64,000 bases of DNA from DASSUW01 sp963849695 (GTDB lineage Bacteria; Actinomycetota; Thermoleophilia; Solirubrobacterales; Solirubrobacteraceae): positions 62,001-126,000 of the forward strand of contig CAWKIT010000031.1 of the NCBI GenBank assembly GCA_963849695.1, read 5' to 3'. Positions 1 through 8,428 of this stretch are shown here, piece by piece. The notes beneath the pieces were generated by a model. The model was given only the letters and a program-made list of their open reading frames with translations, was not told where the DNA came from and searched no databases. A program made the position numbers and the translations under genes. How positions within the stretch are numbered: the first letter of the stretch is position 1; each line of letters opens with the position of its first letter.

Positions 1-44
1 AGGCGACGGCGCTCGCGTACCTGATGCGGGGCGTGCACTGGTGA
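1..44 (+). CDS. 3' end of an unidentified upstream gene
   Basis: The first 44 bases read as an open frame encoding the tail ATALAYLMRGVHW, then TGA at 42-44. The stop overlaps the GTG start of the next gene in a GTGA junction, an arrangement used repeatedly in this window, so the frame is probably real. Thirteen residues are too few to name a family. Confidence 0.4.
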   Translation, partial: ATALAYLMRGVHW

Positions 45-619
45 CGGTGACGGTCACGGGATCCGCCCAGCGGGCGGTCGCTCCCGGGGCCGCTACCTGG
101 CGTGCCGAGGCGGTCGAGTCCGACGACGACCCCCGGACGGCGTTCGAACGCTGCAGCACGCGGCTGAACTCGCTCGTCGAGCGGCTGTCGGCGGTCGGCG
201 AGGTGGCGACCGAGGCAGTGGTCGTGCAGCCGCGGTTCGAGGAGGAGGGCGCGGCCGGTGCCGAGGCGATCGGGGCCGTGCGCGTGCGCTCCCCCGCCGC
301 GCGGGCCGCCGACGTGGCGCAGGCGGCGATGTCCGCCGGCGCCGACCGCCTGCAGGGCCCCCACTTCGAGTACGAGCAGGCGGGCGAGGTCCGCGGCGAG
401 TTGCTGGGCGAGGCGGTGGCCGACGCGCGCGCCAAGGCCGAGCGGCTGGCCGCCGCGGCCGGCCGGAGGCTCGGGCGCGTCGACCAGGTCGAGGAGACCG
501 GGCCCGAGCGCGTGCCGGGGCTGCGCACGATGGCGGCGACGGGCGAGCCGCCCGACATCCGCCCGCGCGAGCTGACGGTCACCGCGACCGTCCGCGTCGT
601 GTTCGCGTTCGACGACTGA
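41..619 (+). CDS. SIMPL domain-containing (DUF541) protein
   Basis: A 192-residue protein with the layout of the SIMPL/DUF541 family: an N-terminal strand starting TVTVTGSA, a variable middle, a helix rich in Ala and Arg (VADARAKAERLAAAAGRRLG, near 126-145) and a closing strand (LTVTATVRVVFAF). Family members in other bacteria are linked to oxidative stress or envelope functions, but the biochemical role is not settled. No signal peptide or membrane segment is visible, so a cytoplasmic location is likely. The GTG start at 41 lies inside the stop of the upstream gene, suggesting translational coupling. It converges on the M23 peptidase gene with only 19 bases between the stops. Confidence 0.75.
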   Translation: MTVTVTGSAQRAVAPGAATWRAEAVESDDDPRTAFERCSTRLNSLVERLSAVGEVATEAVVVQPRFEEEGAAGAEAIGAVRVRSPAARAADVAQAAMSAGADRLQGPHFEYEQAGEVRGELLGEAVADARAKAERLAAAAGRRLGRVDQVEETGPERVPGLRTMAATGEPPDIRPRELTVTATVRVVFAFDD

Positions 620-638
620 GGCTTAGTGCGGGGGCCAC

Positions 639-1614
639 TTAGAGCCCGCTCAGCGGGTCGATCGCGGCGGCGTTCACGCGGAGCTCGAAGTGCAGGTGCG
701 GGCCGGTCGAGTTGCCGGTCGAGCCGACCGTGCCGATCGAATTGCCCGCGACCAGGCACTGGCCGGGGCGCACGCTGATCCTCGACAGGTGGGCGTACCA
801 GCTCGTCATGCCGGCGCGGTGGGAGATGACGACGAGGTTGCCGTAGCCGCCGGCGTCATACCCGGCGGACTGGACGCAGCCGCGACCGGCGGCCACGACT
901 CCGGCGCCGGCCGGCGCCGGGTAGTCGACCCCCGTGTGCATGGTGTCGCCGCGCGGGCCGAAGCGATCGGTCGGCGTGCCGCCGATCGGGGCCAGGAAGC
1001 GCAGCGGCGAGCGGGCCGGCGGCCGCCGGAGGGCGGAGAGCGTGGCCGGCCCCGCGAGGCCGTCGGCACCGAGCCCGGCCCACGCCTGGTACCGGCTGCA
1101 GCGCGCTGTCGCTGCGTGCGCCGAGGACCCCGTCGATCGGGCCCGACGGGAACCCGCGGGTGGCGAGCAGGAACTGGAGCGCTGCGACGTCCCAGCCGCG
1201 CATGCCGGAGCGGAGCACTCGCGCGCCGAGGCGGGGGCGGCCGCGCCAGCCGAGCGCGGCTCTCGTGCGCGGGCCTGCGATGCCGTCGACGGCGAGGCCG
1301 CGGCGCGCCTGGAAGCGGCGCACGCCGGCGCGCGTCAGCGGCCCGCGGACCCCGTCGACGGTCGCCGCGTACAGCCCGTGCGCCCGCAGCGCGACCTGGA
1401 GCGCGGCGACACCGGAGCGGCGGCGGGCCCCGACCCGCGCCGCCTGGGCGACCACCTCCGAGCGGCCGTCGCCGTCGGCGTAGCGGGCCGGCGCCGTCGG
1501 CGCGCCGTCCTTCGGCGGGGCAGCGCCCGCCGCCGCCGCGAACGCGGCGAGCAGAACGGCCGGACAAGCACCCACCACACCTGACGCGGCCCACATCCGT
1601 GGTCGCCGGGCCAC
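639..1614 (-). CDS. Peptidoglycan-binding M23 (LytM) endopeptidase, frameshifted
   Basis: A secreted cell-wall hydrolase in two frames. The first segment has a signal peptide (basic start, then VLLAAFAAAAGAA) and two peptidoglycan-binding repeats (GLYAATVDGVRGPLTRAGVR; GFPSGPIDGVLGARSDSAL). The second gives an M23 domain with zinc ligands in HTGVD, WYAHL and PHLHFEL. The frames join if one base is removed near 1096: SALQ is then followed by RYQAWAGLGADGLAGP, which completes the second repeat. The total of 324 residues is normal for the family. M23 enzymes cut peptide cross-links in peptidoglycan. The GTG at 1614 is preferred because it adds Arg residues before the hydrophobic core; ATG at 1596 is the alternative. 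The shift may be a sequencing error or real inactivation. Confidence 0.72.
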
Positions 1615-1703
1615 GGCAGGACCTTTGCGCCTGGCGGCGGCGAGGCGCCCGATAGTGGCGCGTCCACGCTCTCCTGCACCTGATCGTGCAGTCGGATTCA
1701 GGC

Positions 1704-2279
1704 TCAGGCGCGGGCCGCGCGGCGGCGGCGGTAGTACGCGCCCGCCTTCGCGCGCCCGCCGCAGACCTGCATCGAGCACCAGGTGGCGCTCGCGTTGCTC
1801 GAGCGGTCGTAGAACGCCCAGCCGCAGACCTCGCGCGGACACGCCTTCAGCCGCCGCCAGCTCCCGTCGAGCATGGCCGCGAAGGCGGCGGCGAGGACGC
1901 GCCCGATCGCGCCGTCGACGCCGCCGGCGCGCGGGACGAGAGCGGCGGCGCCGAACTCCGGCTCGAGCTGCGCCCGGCGGGCAGCGCGGTCGAGCACCGC
2001 CTCGGCGCCCGGGTCGGGCGGCGCGCCGTTGCTGGCGTGGAGGAGCGCCCGCAGCGCCTCGCGCACCTCGCGCGCGGCCGCAAGGTCGTCCTCCGCGACG
2101 TCGGTCGCGAGTCCTTGCCGGTCGAGCCACTCCGCCAGGCCGGCCTCCTCGTCGAACAGGTCGGGGCCGTGCTCGAGGTCGACGCTGTTCACGAACGCCT
2201 GGACGAGCCGGAGCCCACCCGGCGCCGGCTCGCGGCCGCCGGGATGTACGAGCCCCGACAGGAGCGCCTCGCGTTCCAC
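1704..2279 (-). CDS. CGNR zinc finger / ABATE domain transcriptional regulator
   Basis: A 191-residue protein. The N-terminal part (LVQAFVNSVDLEHGPDLF, then helices) matches the ABATE-type ligand domain. The C-terminal part is a CGNR zinc finger: CPREVCGWAFYDRSSNAS followed by WCSMQVCGGRAKAGAYYRRRR, giving four cysteines and a basic tail for nucleic-acid binding. Here the name-giving CGNR reads CGGR. These proteins are treated as probable stress-related transcription regulators; no target can be inferred. It stands alone, divergent from the anti-sigma-like gene at 2366 with 86 bases between. Confidence 0.82.
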   Translation of the reverse strand: MEREALLSGLVHPGGREPAPGGLRLVQAFVNSVDLEHGPDLFDEEAGLAEWLDRQGLATDVAEDDLAAAREVREALRALLHASNGAPPDPGAEAVLDRAARRAQLEPEFGAAALVPRAGGVDGAIGRVLAAAFAAMLDGSWRRLKACPREVCGWAFYDRSSNASATWCSMQVCGGRAKAGAYYRRRRAARA

Positions 2280-2365
2280 GATCCGAGCCTACCGACGCCG
2301 TCCAACCTAAAGGGGGAGGTGGGGAATAGCGCGGCGGCGGCGGCGTCTGGAGGGACAAGGGGTCG

Positions 2366-3058
2366 ATGACCGGGTACTTCGAAAATCTCCCGCCCGAAGA
2401 CGAGGCGGATCTGGCGGCGCTTGCCGACGGCTGCCTCACCGGCCCCCGCCGCGCGGAGCTCGCCGCCCGCGTAGCGGCCGACCCCACCCTCGCCGAAGCG
2501 CTCGAGCGGCAGCGCACGGCGCTCGCCATGATCGCCGCCGCCGCGGAATCGGCCCCGCTCGACCTGCGCCTGCGCATCGAGGAGCTGCGGGCCGCCCCTT
2601 CCGTGCCACGCCTCTGGGCGCGTCGTCGCCGGCCGGCGATCGCGGCCGCGTTCGCGGTCGCCGCCACGCTGATGGCGTTCGCGGTGCTGCTCGCCGGCCG
2701 CGGCCCGGTGGCCGACGAAGTGCTCGCCGTGGCGCTGCGGCCGGCCACCGCCCCGGCCGCGACCGGCGAGGCGTTCGAGGGCATCCGCTTCCCGCACTAC
2801 GAGCAGTGGCACGCGACCGGCACCCGGACCGACGTGATCGACGGCCGCCGTGTCCGCACGGTCTTCTACGAGCGGGACGGGCGCACGATCGCGTACGCGA
2901 TCGTCGCCGGGCCCGCGATCGACGACGTCGGCGAGCTGCGCGCGGTGCGCGGTGATCGAGACCTGGTCGCGGTCACGTGGACGCGGCGCGGGCGGACGTG
3001 CATGATCATCGGCTCGGGCGTGGACGCCGACACGCTCGCGCGACTGGCCGTCTGGTAG
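2366..3058 (+). CDS. Anti-sigma-factor-like single-pass membrane protein
   Basis: A 230-residue protein with the architecture of anti-sigma factors. A cytoplasmic helical N-terminus (about 1-75, including LADGCLTGPRRAELAARVAADP) precedes the basic stretch RLWARRRRP, one membrane helix near 90-112 (AIAAAFAVAATLMAFAVLLAG) and a C-terminal domain outside the membrane. It lacks the HxxxCxxC motif of zinc-binding anti-sigma proteins. No sigma factor gene is adjacent, so the assignment rests on architecture only. A purine-rich ribosome-binding stretch (GGAGGGACAAGGGG) lies just before the ATG. Confidence 0.55.
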   Translation: MTGYFENLPPEDEADLAALADGCLTGPRRAELAARVAADPTLAEALERQRTALAMIAAAAESAPLDLRLRIEELRAAPSVPRLWARRRRPAIAAAFAVAATLMAFAVLLAGRGPVADEVLAVALRPATAPAATGEAFEGIRFPHYEQWHATGTRTDVIDGRRVRTVFYERDGRTIAYAIVAGPAIDDVGELRAVRGDRDLVAVTWTRRGRTCMIIGSGVDADTLARLAVW

Positions 3059-3060
3059 CG

Positions 3061-5217
3061 CTACGCGACCCGCAGCCGGCGGCGCGGCACGCCGCCGCGC
3101 AGCTCGCGCACGACGGCCTGGACCAGGGCCTCGGACTCGTCGCGGCGGCCGTCGGTGACCGCTCCCACGATCCCCCGCTTGCGGGCGATCAGCTCGATCA
3201 TCGTCTCGTCGATCGTCTCGGCGGCGAGCAGGTACCAGGCGGTCACGGCGTCGTGCTGGCCGATCCGGTGGCAGCGGTCCTCGGCCTGGTCGTGCATGGC
3301 GGGCGTCCACTCGAGGTCGAGGAACGCGACGTTCGACGCCCGCGTCAGGGTGATGCCCTGGCCGCCGACGCGGGTGCCGCACACGAGCATCTGCGGACCG
3401 GAGGGATCCTGGAAGGCCTGCACGGCGGCCTCGCGCTGCTCGATCGTGTCGCGCGACAGGAGGTGCAGCGCCTCCGGGAAGCGCTCCACCACCAGCTCCT
3501 GCACCTCGCGCGAGCCGCAGAACACGACCAGCGGCTCGTCGGAGGCCAGGAAGTCGTGGATCCACGCCAGCGCAGGACCCGACTTGCCGCGCGCCGCAAG
3601 CCGCTTCAGGGCGTTGAGCTGCGCCAGCCGCTCGGCCCGCAGCGCGGCCGCCACGCGGCTCTCGAGCTCGCCCAGGTCGAGCGGCTGCTCGCGCAGCCAC
3701 GCCACCACGTCCTGCTCGGCGAGCCGGTACTCGCGCTCGTTCTCCAGTGCCACCGGCACCACCACCTGCCGCTTGGCCGGAAGCTGCGGCAGCACGTCGG
3801 CCTTCAAGCGCCGGACGAAGCAGCGCCGCCGCAGGTGCCAGTGGATCCGCTCCTCGGCGCCCGCGCCCTGGAAGCGGCGGGCGAACCGCGCGCCGCTCCC
3901 GAAGTCCTCGAGCCGGCCGAGCACGCGCAACTGCGGGATCAGCTCCTCGGCGTGGTTCATCACCGGCGTGCCGGTCAGCGCCAGCCGCAGCGCGTCGTCG
4001 TCCAGCGACTCGGCCAGCCTGCGCACCGCCTGCGTCCGCTTCGCGCGCGGGTTCTTGACGTAATGCGACTCGTCGAGCACCAGCGCCCGCGGCCGCCGCA
4101 GCCCGAGCCGCACGCGGTGGGCGTAGACGATCTCGTAGTTGATGACCGTGAGCTCGGCCGCCTCCGCCACCCCGCCGGTCCCCGACACCACGGTCACCGA
4201 CCGGTGCGGCAGCCAGTGCTCGATCTCGCGCCGCCAGTTGAGCTTCAGCGACGCCGGGCACACGACCACCGCCGGAAACGCGTCGTCGGCCTCCAAGGCG
4301 GCGAGCGCCTGCACGGTCTTCCCCAACCCCTGCTCGTCGGCCAGGAACGCCCGCCGCGCATCGAGCGCGTACGCCACCCCGGCGCGCTGGAACGGCCGCA
4401 GCTCGCCGCCCAGCCGCGACTCGATCTCGAGCTCCGGCGCCGAGTGCGACCGCGACCGGCGCACGCCGTCGATCGCCTCGTCGTGCTCGCGCCGCAGCCG
4501 CTCCAGCACCTCGCGCGCGTTCGGCGCGGCCTCGACCCCGAACGTCCGCAGGTAGTGCTCGAGCGGCTCGAGCAGGTACGGGTCGACCGGCAGCGAGCGC
4601 CCGTGCGCCTCGCAGGCCGGCAGCGCGAGGAAGGCGGGGATCGTCTCGGGGTCCCAGTTGACGTCGAGCGAGAAGCGCGGCTCGCCGACGCTCTCCACCA
4701 GCGCCAACGTGGCCGGCGCCGGGGCCTGCCCGACCTGCAGCCGCGAGGCGCAGCGCAGCGCCCGCGGGTCGAGCCGCGCGCCCGGCATCTCGAGCAGCTC
4801 CTCCGCCACCTCCTGGGTGAACGGCAGCCACGAGCGGCCCCCGGCCTTCTCGGCCACCGCCGCGAGCGCCTCAGGGAGCTCGCCGGAGATCACCTCGAGC
4901 ACGAACCGGCCCTCGCCCGCGAGCTTGCCGGCCGACACGCGTCCCACCCAGCCCGTCACCGCGCGCGCCAGCCACGCCTCGACGTCGGGCGCCACCGACA
5001 GCGCCGGGAAGCGCTCGAGCACGCCCTTCACGTAGGGCGCCGTGGCGTCGGCCCGCGGCGCCCACCACTCCTTCGCCTCCCAGTCGAAGCGGCGGCCGGG
5101 AATCGAGCGCACCGCGTCGACGATGTCTGCCCGGTACGGGAACGCGAAGACCACCGACTCCTGCGCGTGACGGTTCAGCCGCAGCTCGACGTTGTGGACC
5201 GGGTCGGCGACGCGCAT
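3061..5217 (-). CDS. SNF2-family DEAD/DEAH helicase, SMARCAL1/HARP-like
   Basis: A 718-residue superfamily 2 ATPase. Visible motifs are DEQGLGKT near 294-301 (motif I), DESHYVKN near 382 (motif II, DESH box), LTGTPVMN near 414 (motif III) and, in the second RecA lobe, GGQGITLTRASNVAFLDLEW followed by QAEDRCHRIGQ (motifs V and VI). The N-terminus (FPYRADIVDAVRSIPGRRFD, then WEAKEWWAP) resembles the substrate-recognition segment of the SMARCAL1/HARP group, which anneals or remodels DNA. It likely acts on DNA in repair or replication restart, but the substrate is not proven. It follows ppk1 on the same strand after an 89-base gap holding an inverted repeat, so it may be a separate transcription unit. 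ATG 5217 is the first start before the conserved region. Confidence 0.85.
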   Translation of the reverse strand: MRVADPVHNVELRLNRHAQESVVFAFPYRADIVDAVRSIPGRRFDWEAKEWWAPRADATAPYVKGVLERFPALSVAPDVEAWLARAVTGWVGRVSAGKLAGEGRFVLEVISGELPEALAAVAEKAGGRSWLPFTQEVAEELLEMPGARLDPRALRCASRLQVGQAPAPATLALVESVGEPRFSLDVNWDPETIPAFLALPACEAHGRSLPVDPYLLEPLEHYLRTFGVEAAPNAREVLERLRREHDEAIDGVRRSRSHSAPELEIESRLGGELRPFQRAGVAYALDARRAFLADEQGLGKTVQALAALEADDAFPAVVVCPASLKLNWRREIEHWLPHRSVTVVSGTGGVAEAAELTVINYEIVYAHRVRLGLRRPRALVLDESHYVKNPRAKRTQAVRRLAESLDDDALRLALTGTPVMNHAEELIPQLRVLGRLEDFGSGARFARRFQGAGAEERIHWHLRRRCFVRRLKADVLPQLPAKRQVVVPVALENEREYRLAEQDVVAWLREQPLDLGELESRVAAALRAERLAQLNALKRLAARGKSGPALAWIHDFLASDEPLVVFCGSREVQELVVERFPEALHLLSRDTIEQREAAVQAFQDPSGPQMLVCGTRVGGQGITLTRASNVAFLDLEWTPAMHDQAEDRCHRIGQHDAVTAWYLLAAETIDETMIELIARKRGIVGAVTDGRRDESEALVQAVVRELRGGVPRRRLRVA

Positions 5218-5230
5218 GCGAACCCTCCAC

Positions 5231-5283
5231 GGTAGCCGCGACCGCGGCGTGCTGGGCCGTTGCGGCTTTCCGACGCGGCTACC
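5231..5283. repeat. Inverted repeat between ppk1 and the SNF2 gene
   Basis: GGTAGCCGCG at 5231-5240 pairs perfectly with CGCGGCTACC at 5274-5283 across a 33-base, GC-rich loop. It lies downstream of ppk1 and just upstream of the helicase start. It could act as a U-less terminator or an attenuator; no T-run follows. Confidence 0.4.
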
Positions 5284-5306
5284 GCCGGTTGCCGCGCGGG
5301 CGGCGA

Positions 5307-7409
5307 CTACGCGGTTGCGGCCTCGACGGCGCGGGCGGCGTGGCCCGCCATCAGCTCGCTCTGGACCGAGCGTGGCTCGCCGTTCGGCGCCCGGCGCGTC
5401 CAGCCGCCGTCCTCGCCCAGCTCCCAGGCGTTGGTGTTGTCCGCGAAGCAGCGGTCGAGCGTGTCGAGCAGGTCCGCGCGCAGCGCGTCGTCCTGCACCG
5501 GCGTCAGCGACTCGACGCGGGTGTCGAGGTTGCGCGGCATCAGGTCGGCCGAGCCGATGTAGACCCGGCACTCGCCCTCGCGCTCGAACGCGTAGATGCG
5601 CGAGTGCTCGAGGAACCGCCCGACGATCGAGACCGTACGGATGTTCTCGGACACGCCGGGGACCCCGGGCCGCAGGCAGCTGATCCCGCGGACGTTGATC
5701 TCCACCGGCACGCCCTCCTGCGAGGCGCGGTACAGCGCCTGGATGCACGCGCGGTCGACGAGCGCGTTCATCTTCATCCGGATGCGGGCCTTGCCGCCCT
5801 CGCGCTGCGTGGCGATCGTGCGCTCGATCTCCTCGAGGATCCCGGCGCGCATGTGGTTGGGCGCCACCACCAGGCGGCGGTAGCCGCGCGGGCGCGCGAA
5901 GCCGGTGAGGAAGTTGAACATGTCGGCGACGTCGGCCCCGATCGCCTCGTCGCAGGTGAGCAGCCCGAAGTCGGTGTACAGGCGTGCCGTCTTCGGGTGG
6001 TAGTTGCCGGTGCCGGCGTGCACGTAGTGGCGCACGCCGTCGCCCTCGCGGCGGACGACGAGGATGCACTTGGCGTGGGTCTTCAAAGACGGCAGCCCGT
6101 AGACGACGTGCACGCCCGCCTCCTCCAGCGCGCGCGACCACTGCACGTTCGCGCGCTCGTCGAAGCGCGCCTTGACCTCCACCACGCACACTGCCTGCTT
6201 GCCGCGCTCGGAGGCGCGGATCAGGGCCGGCACGAGCGGCGAGTCGTCGCTGGTGCGGTAAACGGTCTGCTTGATCGCGAGCACGTCCGGGTCGTTGACG
6301 GCCTGCTCGACGAACCGCTCGACCGAGCTCGAGAACGAGTCGTACGGGTGGTGGAGCAGGATGTCGCCGCGGCGCATCGCGGCCATCACGTCGGGCTTCT
6401 CGGAGTCGTCGGCGTGCAGCCGCGGCTGCGTCACCGGCGTGAACGGCGGGTCGCGCAGCTCGGCGTAGCCGGGCACGGCGACGATGTCCCACAGGTCCTC
6501 GAGGTCGAGCAGGCCGGGCACGTCGAACACGTCCTCGGGCTCGACCTCGAGCGAGCCGGCGATCTGCTCCCGGATCACAGGGCTCATGCCGGATCCGACC
6601 TCGACCCGCACGACGTCTCCGAAACGGCGACGGCGCAGCTCGTCCTCGACCGCCTGGAGCAGGTCGTCGGCCTCGTCGGAGACCGTGAAGTCGGCGTCGC
6701 GGGTGACGCGGAAGACGTCGTAGTCGATGATCTCCATGCCCGGGAACAGCGAGTCCAGGTGCTTGGCGATCAGGTCCTCGAGCGGGACGAACGTGTATCC
6801 GTCGCCGGTCGGGACGAAGCGCGGGAGCATCTCCTTCGGCACCTTCACGCGCGCGAAGGTCTCGACGCCGGTGACCGGGTCGCGCACCAGCACGCCGAGC
6901 GACAGCGACAGGTTGGAGATGTACGGGAAGGGGCGGCCGAGCCCGACGGCGAGCGGCGTCAGCACCGGGAAGATCTGGCGGCGGAAGCGCTCGTCGAGCG
7001 CGCGGCGCTCCTCCTCGCCGACGTCGTCGACGCCGACGATCCGGATGCCCTGGTCGGCGAGCGCGGGACGCAGGTCGAGCTCGAGGCAGCGGCTCTGGCG
7101 CTCGCTGTGTGCGCGCACGACGCGCCGGATCTCGTCGAGGGTCGCGCTCGGGGTGCGGCCGTCCTGCAGCGGGGTCTCGATGCCGGCCTCGATCTGGTCG
7201 TGCAGGCCGGCGACCCGCACCATGAAGAACTCGTCGAGGTTCGACGACACGATCGCGCAGAACTTCACGCGCTCCAGCAGGGGGACGTTGTGGTCCTCGG
7301 CCAGCTCGAGCACTCGCGCGTTGAAGTCGAGCCACGAGAGCTCGCGGTTGAAGTACAGCTGGGACGAGGAGAGATCTACCTCGACCCGCTCGGTGCTGGT
7401 ATCGGTCAC
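5307..7409 (-). CDS. ppk1: Polyphosphate kinase 1
   Basis: A 700-residue PPK1 that reversibly polymerises the gamma-phosphate of ATP into inorganic polyphosphate. All domains are present: the N-terminal domain (YFNRELSWLDFNARVLE), the head domain, and two phospholipase-D-like C-terminal domains. The catalytic histidine is H445 in LKTHAKCILV, and the second conserved histidine is H602 in LEHSRIYAFERE. HAGTGNYHPKTARLYTDFGL is the usual ATP-binding region. The GTG start at 7409 overlaps the stop of the upstream CHAD gene (GTGA). Genes are ordered ppx, CHAD, CHAD, ppk1, so synthesis and breakdown of the polymer are encoded in one transcription unit. Confidence 0.95.
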   Translation of the reverse strand: MTDTSTERVEVDLSSSQLYFNRELSWLDFNARVLELAEDHNVPLLERVKFCAIVSSNLDEFFMVRVAGLHDQIEAGIETPLQDGRTPSATLDEIRRVVRAHSERQSRCLELDLRPALADQGIRIVGVDDVGEEERRALDERFRRQIFPVLTPLAVGLGRPFPYISNLSLSLGVLVRDPVTGVETFARVKVPKEMLPRFVPTGDGYTFVPLEDLIAKHLDSLFPGMEIIDYDVFRVTRDADFTVSDEADDLLQAVEDELRRRRFGDVVRVEVGSGMSPVIREQIAGSLEVEPEDVFDVPGLLDLEDLWDIVAVPGYAELRDPPFTPVTQPRLHADDSEKPDVMAAMRRGDILLHHPYDSFSSSVERFVEQAVNDPDVLAIKQTVYRTSDDSPLVPALIRASERGKQAVCVVEVKARFDERANVQWSRALEEAGVHVVYGLPSLKTHAKCILVVRREGDGVRHYVHAGTGNYHPKTARLYTDFGLLTCDEAIGADVADMFNFLTGFARPRGYRRLVVAPNHMRAGILEEIERTIATQREGGKARIRMKMNALVDRACIQALYRASQEGVPVEINVRGISCLRPGVPGVSENIRTVSIVGRFLEHSRIYAFEREGECRVYIGSADLMPRNLDTRVESLTPVQDDALRADLLDTLDRCFADNTNAWELGEDGGWTRRAPNGEPRSVQSELMAGHAARAVEAATA

Positions 7410-7945
7410 GACACCAGGGATTGTGACCGTTCAGACAAGGCGAAGGCGAGCCGCGCCGCAAAACCTTTACGTTCGTAGTCGCGCCACAGCTCCAGGAACT
7501 GCTCGAACAGCGCGCGCCGGCGGGCGCGCAGATGGACCTGGAGCGCGACCAGCCCTGCGTACGTGCGGCGGTTCGGCGCCCTGGCGAGGTCCCTCGGCGA
7601 TGCGCCGGCGGACGCCACGTCCTCGGCCACCAACTCCTCGAGGAACGCCGCCACCTCCGGCAGCTGGACGTCGCAGTCGTGGATGTCCCCGAGCAGGTCC
7701 TGGAGGTCCTTGACCATCTTCACGGCGTTGGCCGCGTACGGACCGAAGACGTCGCCGGTGACCTCGAGGATGTACCGCAGCCGCTTGGCCGCGATCCGCA
7801 TGTCGTGCAGCGCGACCACCTCGTCGGGGTCGGTGGCCTTGGGCATGAACGAGGTCAGCTCGTCGAGCCGCACGCGCACGATCCGCTCCGCGTTGTCGGC
7901 GAGCGGCGCCTCCGGGTCGAGGCCCTTGACCCGCTTCGCCTTCAC
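7406..7945 (-). CDS. CHAD domain-containing protein (second copy)
   Basis: A 179-residue CHAD protein, a helical bundle rich in conserved histidines and basic residues. The family signature is seen in VALHDMRIAAKRLRYILEVTG and DLQDLLGDIHDCDVQL. CHAD domains bind inorganic polyphosphate and in other bacteria locate to polyphosphate granules, which fits the neighbouring ppk1 and ppx. GTG 7945 is chosen because it overlaps the stop of the preceding CHAD gene by four bases and starts just before the conserved region (KAKRVKGLDPEAPL). Its own stop overlaps the ppk1 start. The two CHAD genes probably arose by duplication but are clearly diverged. Confidence 0.85.
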   Translation of the reverse strand: MKAKRVKGLDPEAPLADNAERIVRVRLDELTSFMPKATDPDEVVALHDMRIAAKRLRYILEVTGDVFGPYAANAVKMVKDLQDLLGDIHDCDVQLPEVAAFLEELVAEDVASAGASPRDLARAPNRRTYAGLVALQVHLRARRRALFEQFLELWRDYERKGFAARLAFALSERSQSLVS

Positions 7946-8424
7946 GCGATCAGCTCCTCGGCGCCGTCGGCGAGCGAGTGCAGGCGCGCGTGCAGGTCGC
8001 ACTCGCGGAGGTGCTCGAGCGCGGCGGCCAGGGTGTCGTTGCCGCGCGCCTGCCGCGCGCGCAGCCTCGCGACGAGCGCCTCGATGCCCGGCCGGACCGC
8101 CACCTGCACGTGCTTCTCGAACTCCTCCATGTCCTCGATGTGCACGTCCGGGTCGCGGCGCTCGCCGAGCGCGTCGGCCAGCGCCTTGACGTCACGCAGC
8201 ACGGTCTTGAAGTCGCCCTGCGGGAAGCACGGCTCGAAGATCTCCAGCACCGCGCGCAGCCGTCGCGAGGCCACCCGCATGTCGTGCACGCGCTCGATGT
8301 CGGAGGTGTCGAGCACCCCCTCGGAGTGCCCGAACAGCTCGTCGGCGCGCACGCGGACGACCCGCGCGGCCGCGATCGCGTACGGCTCGAACGGGTTGAC
8401 CTCGATGTCGGCGGCCTTCGCCAC
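7942..8424 (-). CDS. CHAD domain-containing protein (first copy)
   Basis: A 160-residue CHAD protein with the signature VHDMRVASRRLRAVLEIFEPC and the region KALADALGERRDPDVHIEDM. It is the upstream member of a tandem pair sharing the histidine and arginine pattern that binds polyphosphate. GTG 8424 is chosen because it follows the ppx stop by four bases and precedes the conserved VNPFEPYAIAAARVVRVRADEL. A longer frame is open back to 8478 but would overlap ppx. It likely helps store or organise polyphosphate rather than catalyse a reaction. Confidence 0.82.
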   Translation of the reverse strand: MAKAADIEVNPFEPYAIAAARVVRVRADELFGHSEGVLDTSDIERVHDMRVASRRLRAVLEIFEPCFPQGDFKTVLRDVKALADALGERRDPDVHIEDMEEFEKHVQVAVRPGIEALVARLRARQARGNDTLAAALEHLRECDLHARLHSLADGAEELIA

Positions 8425-8428
8425 GGCG

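Noticed and set aside
2189..4831. Very long open frame (880 codons) antisense to the SNF2 helicase
   Set aside because: It consists of Arg, Ala and Gly-rich low-complexity sequence typical of reading the wrong frame of a GC-rich gene, and the opposite strand has clear helicase motifs.
5289..7478. Plus-strand 729-codon frame opposite ppk1
   Set aside because: His, Val and Asp-rich sequence without domains; it is the antisense of a well-conserved polyphosphate kinase.
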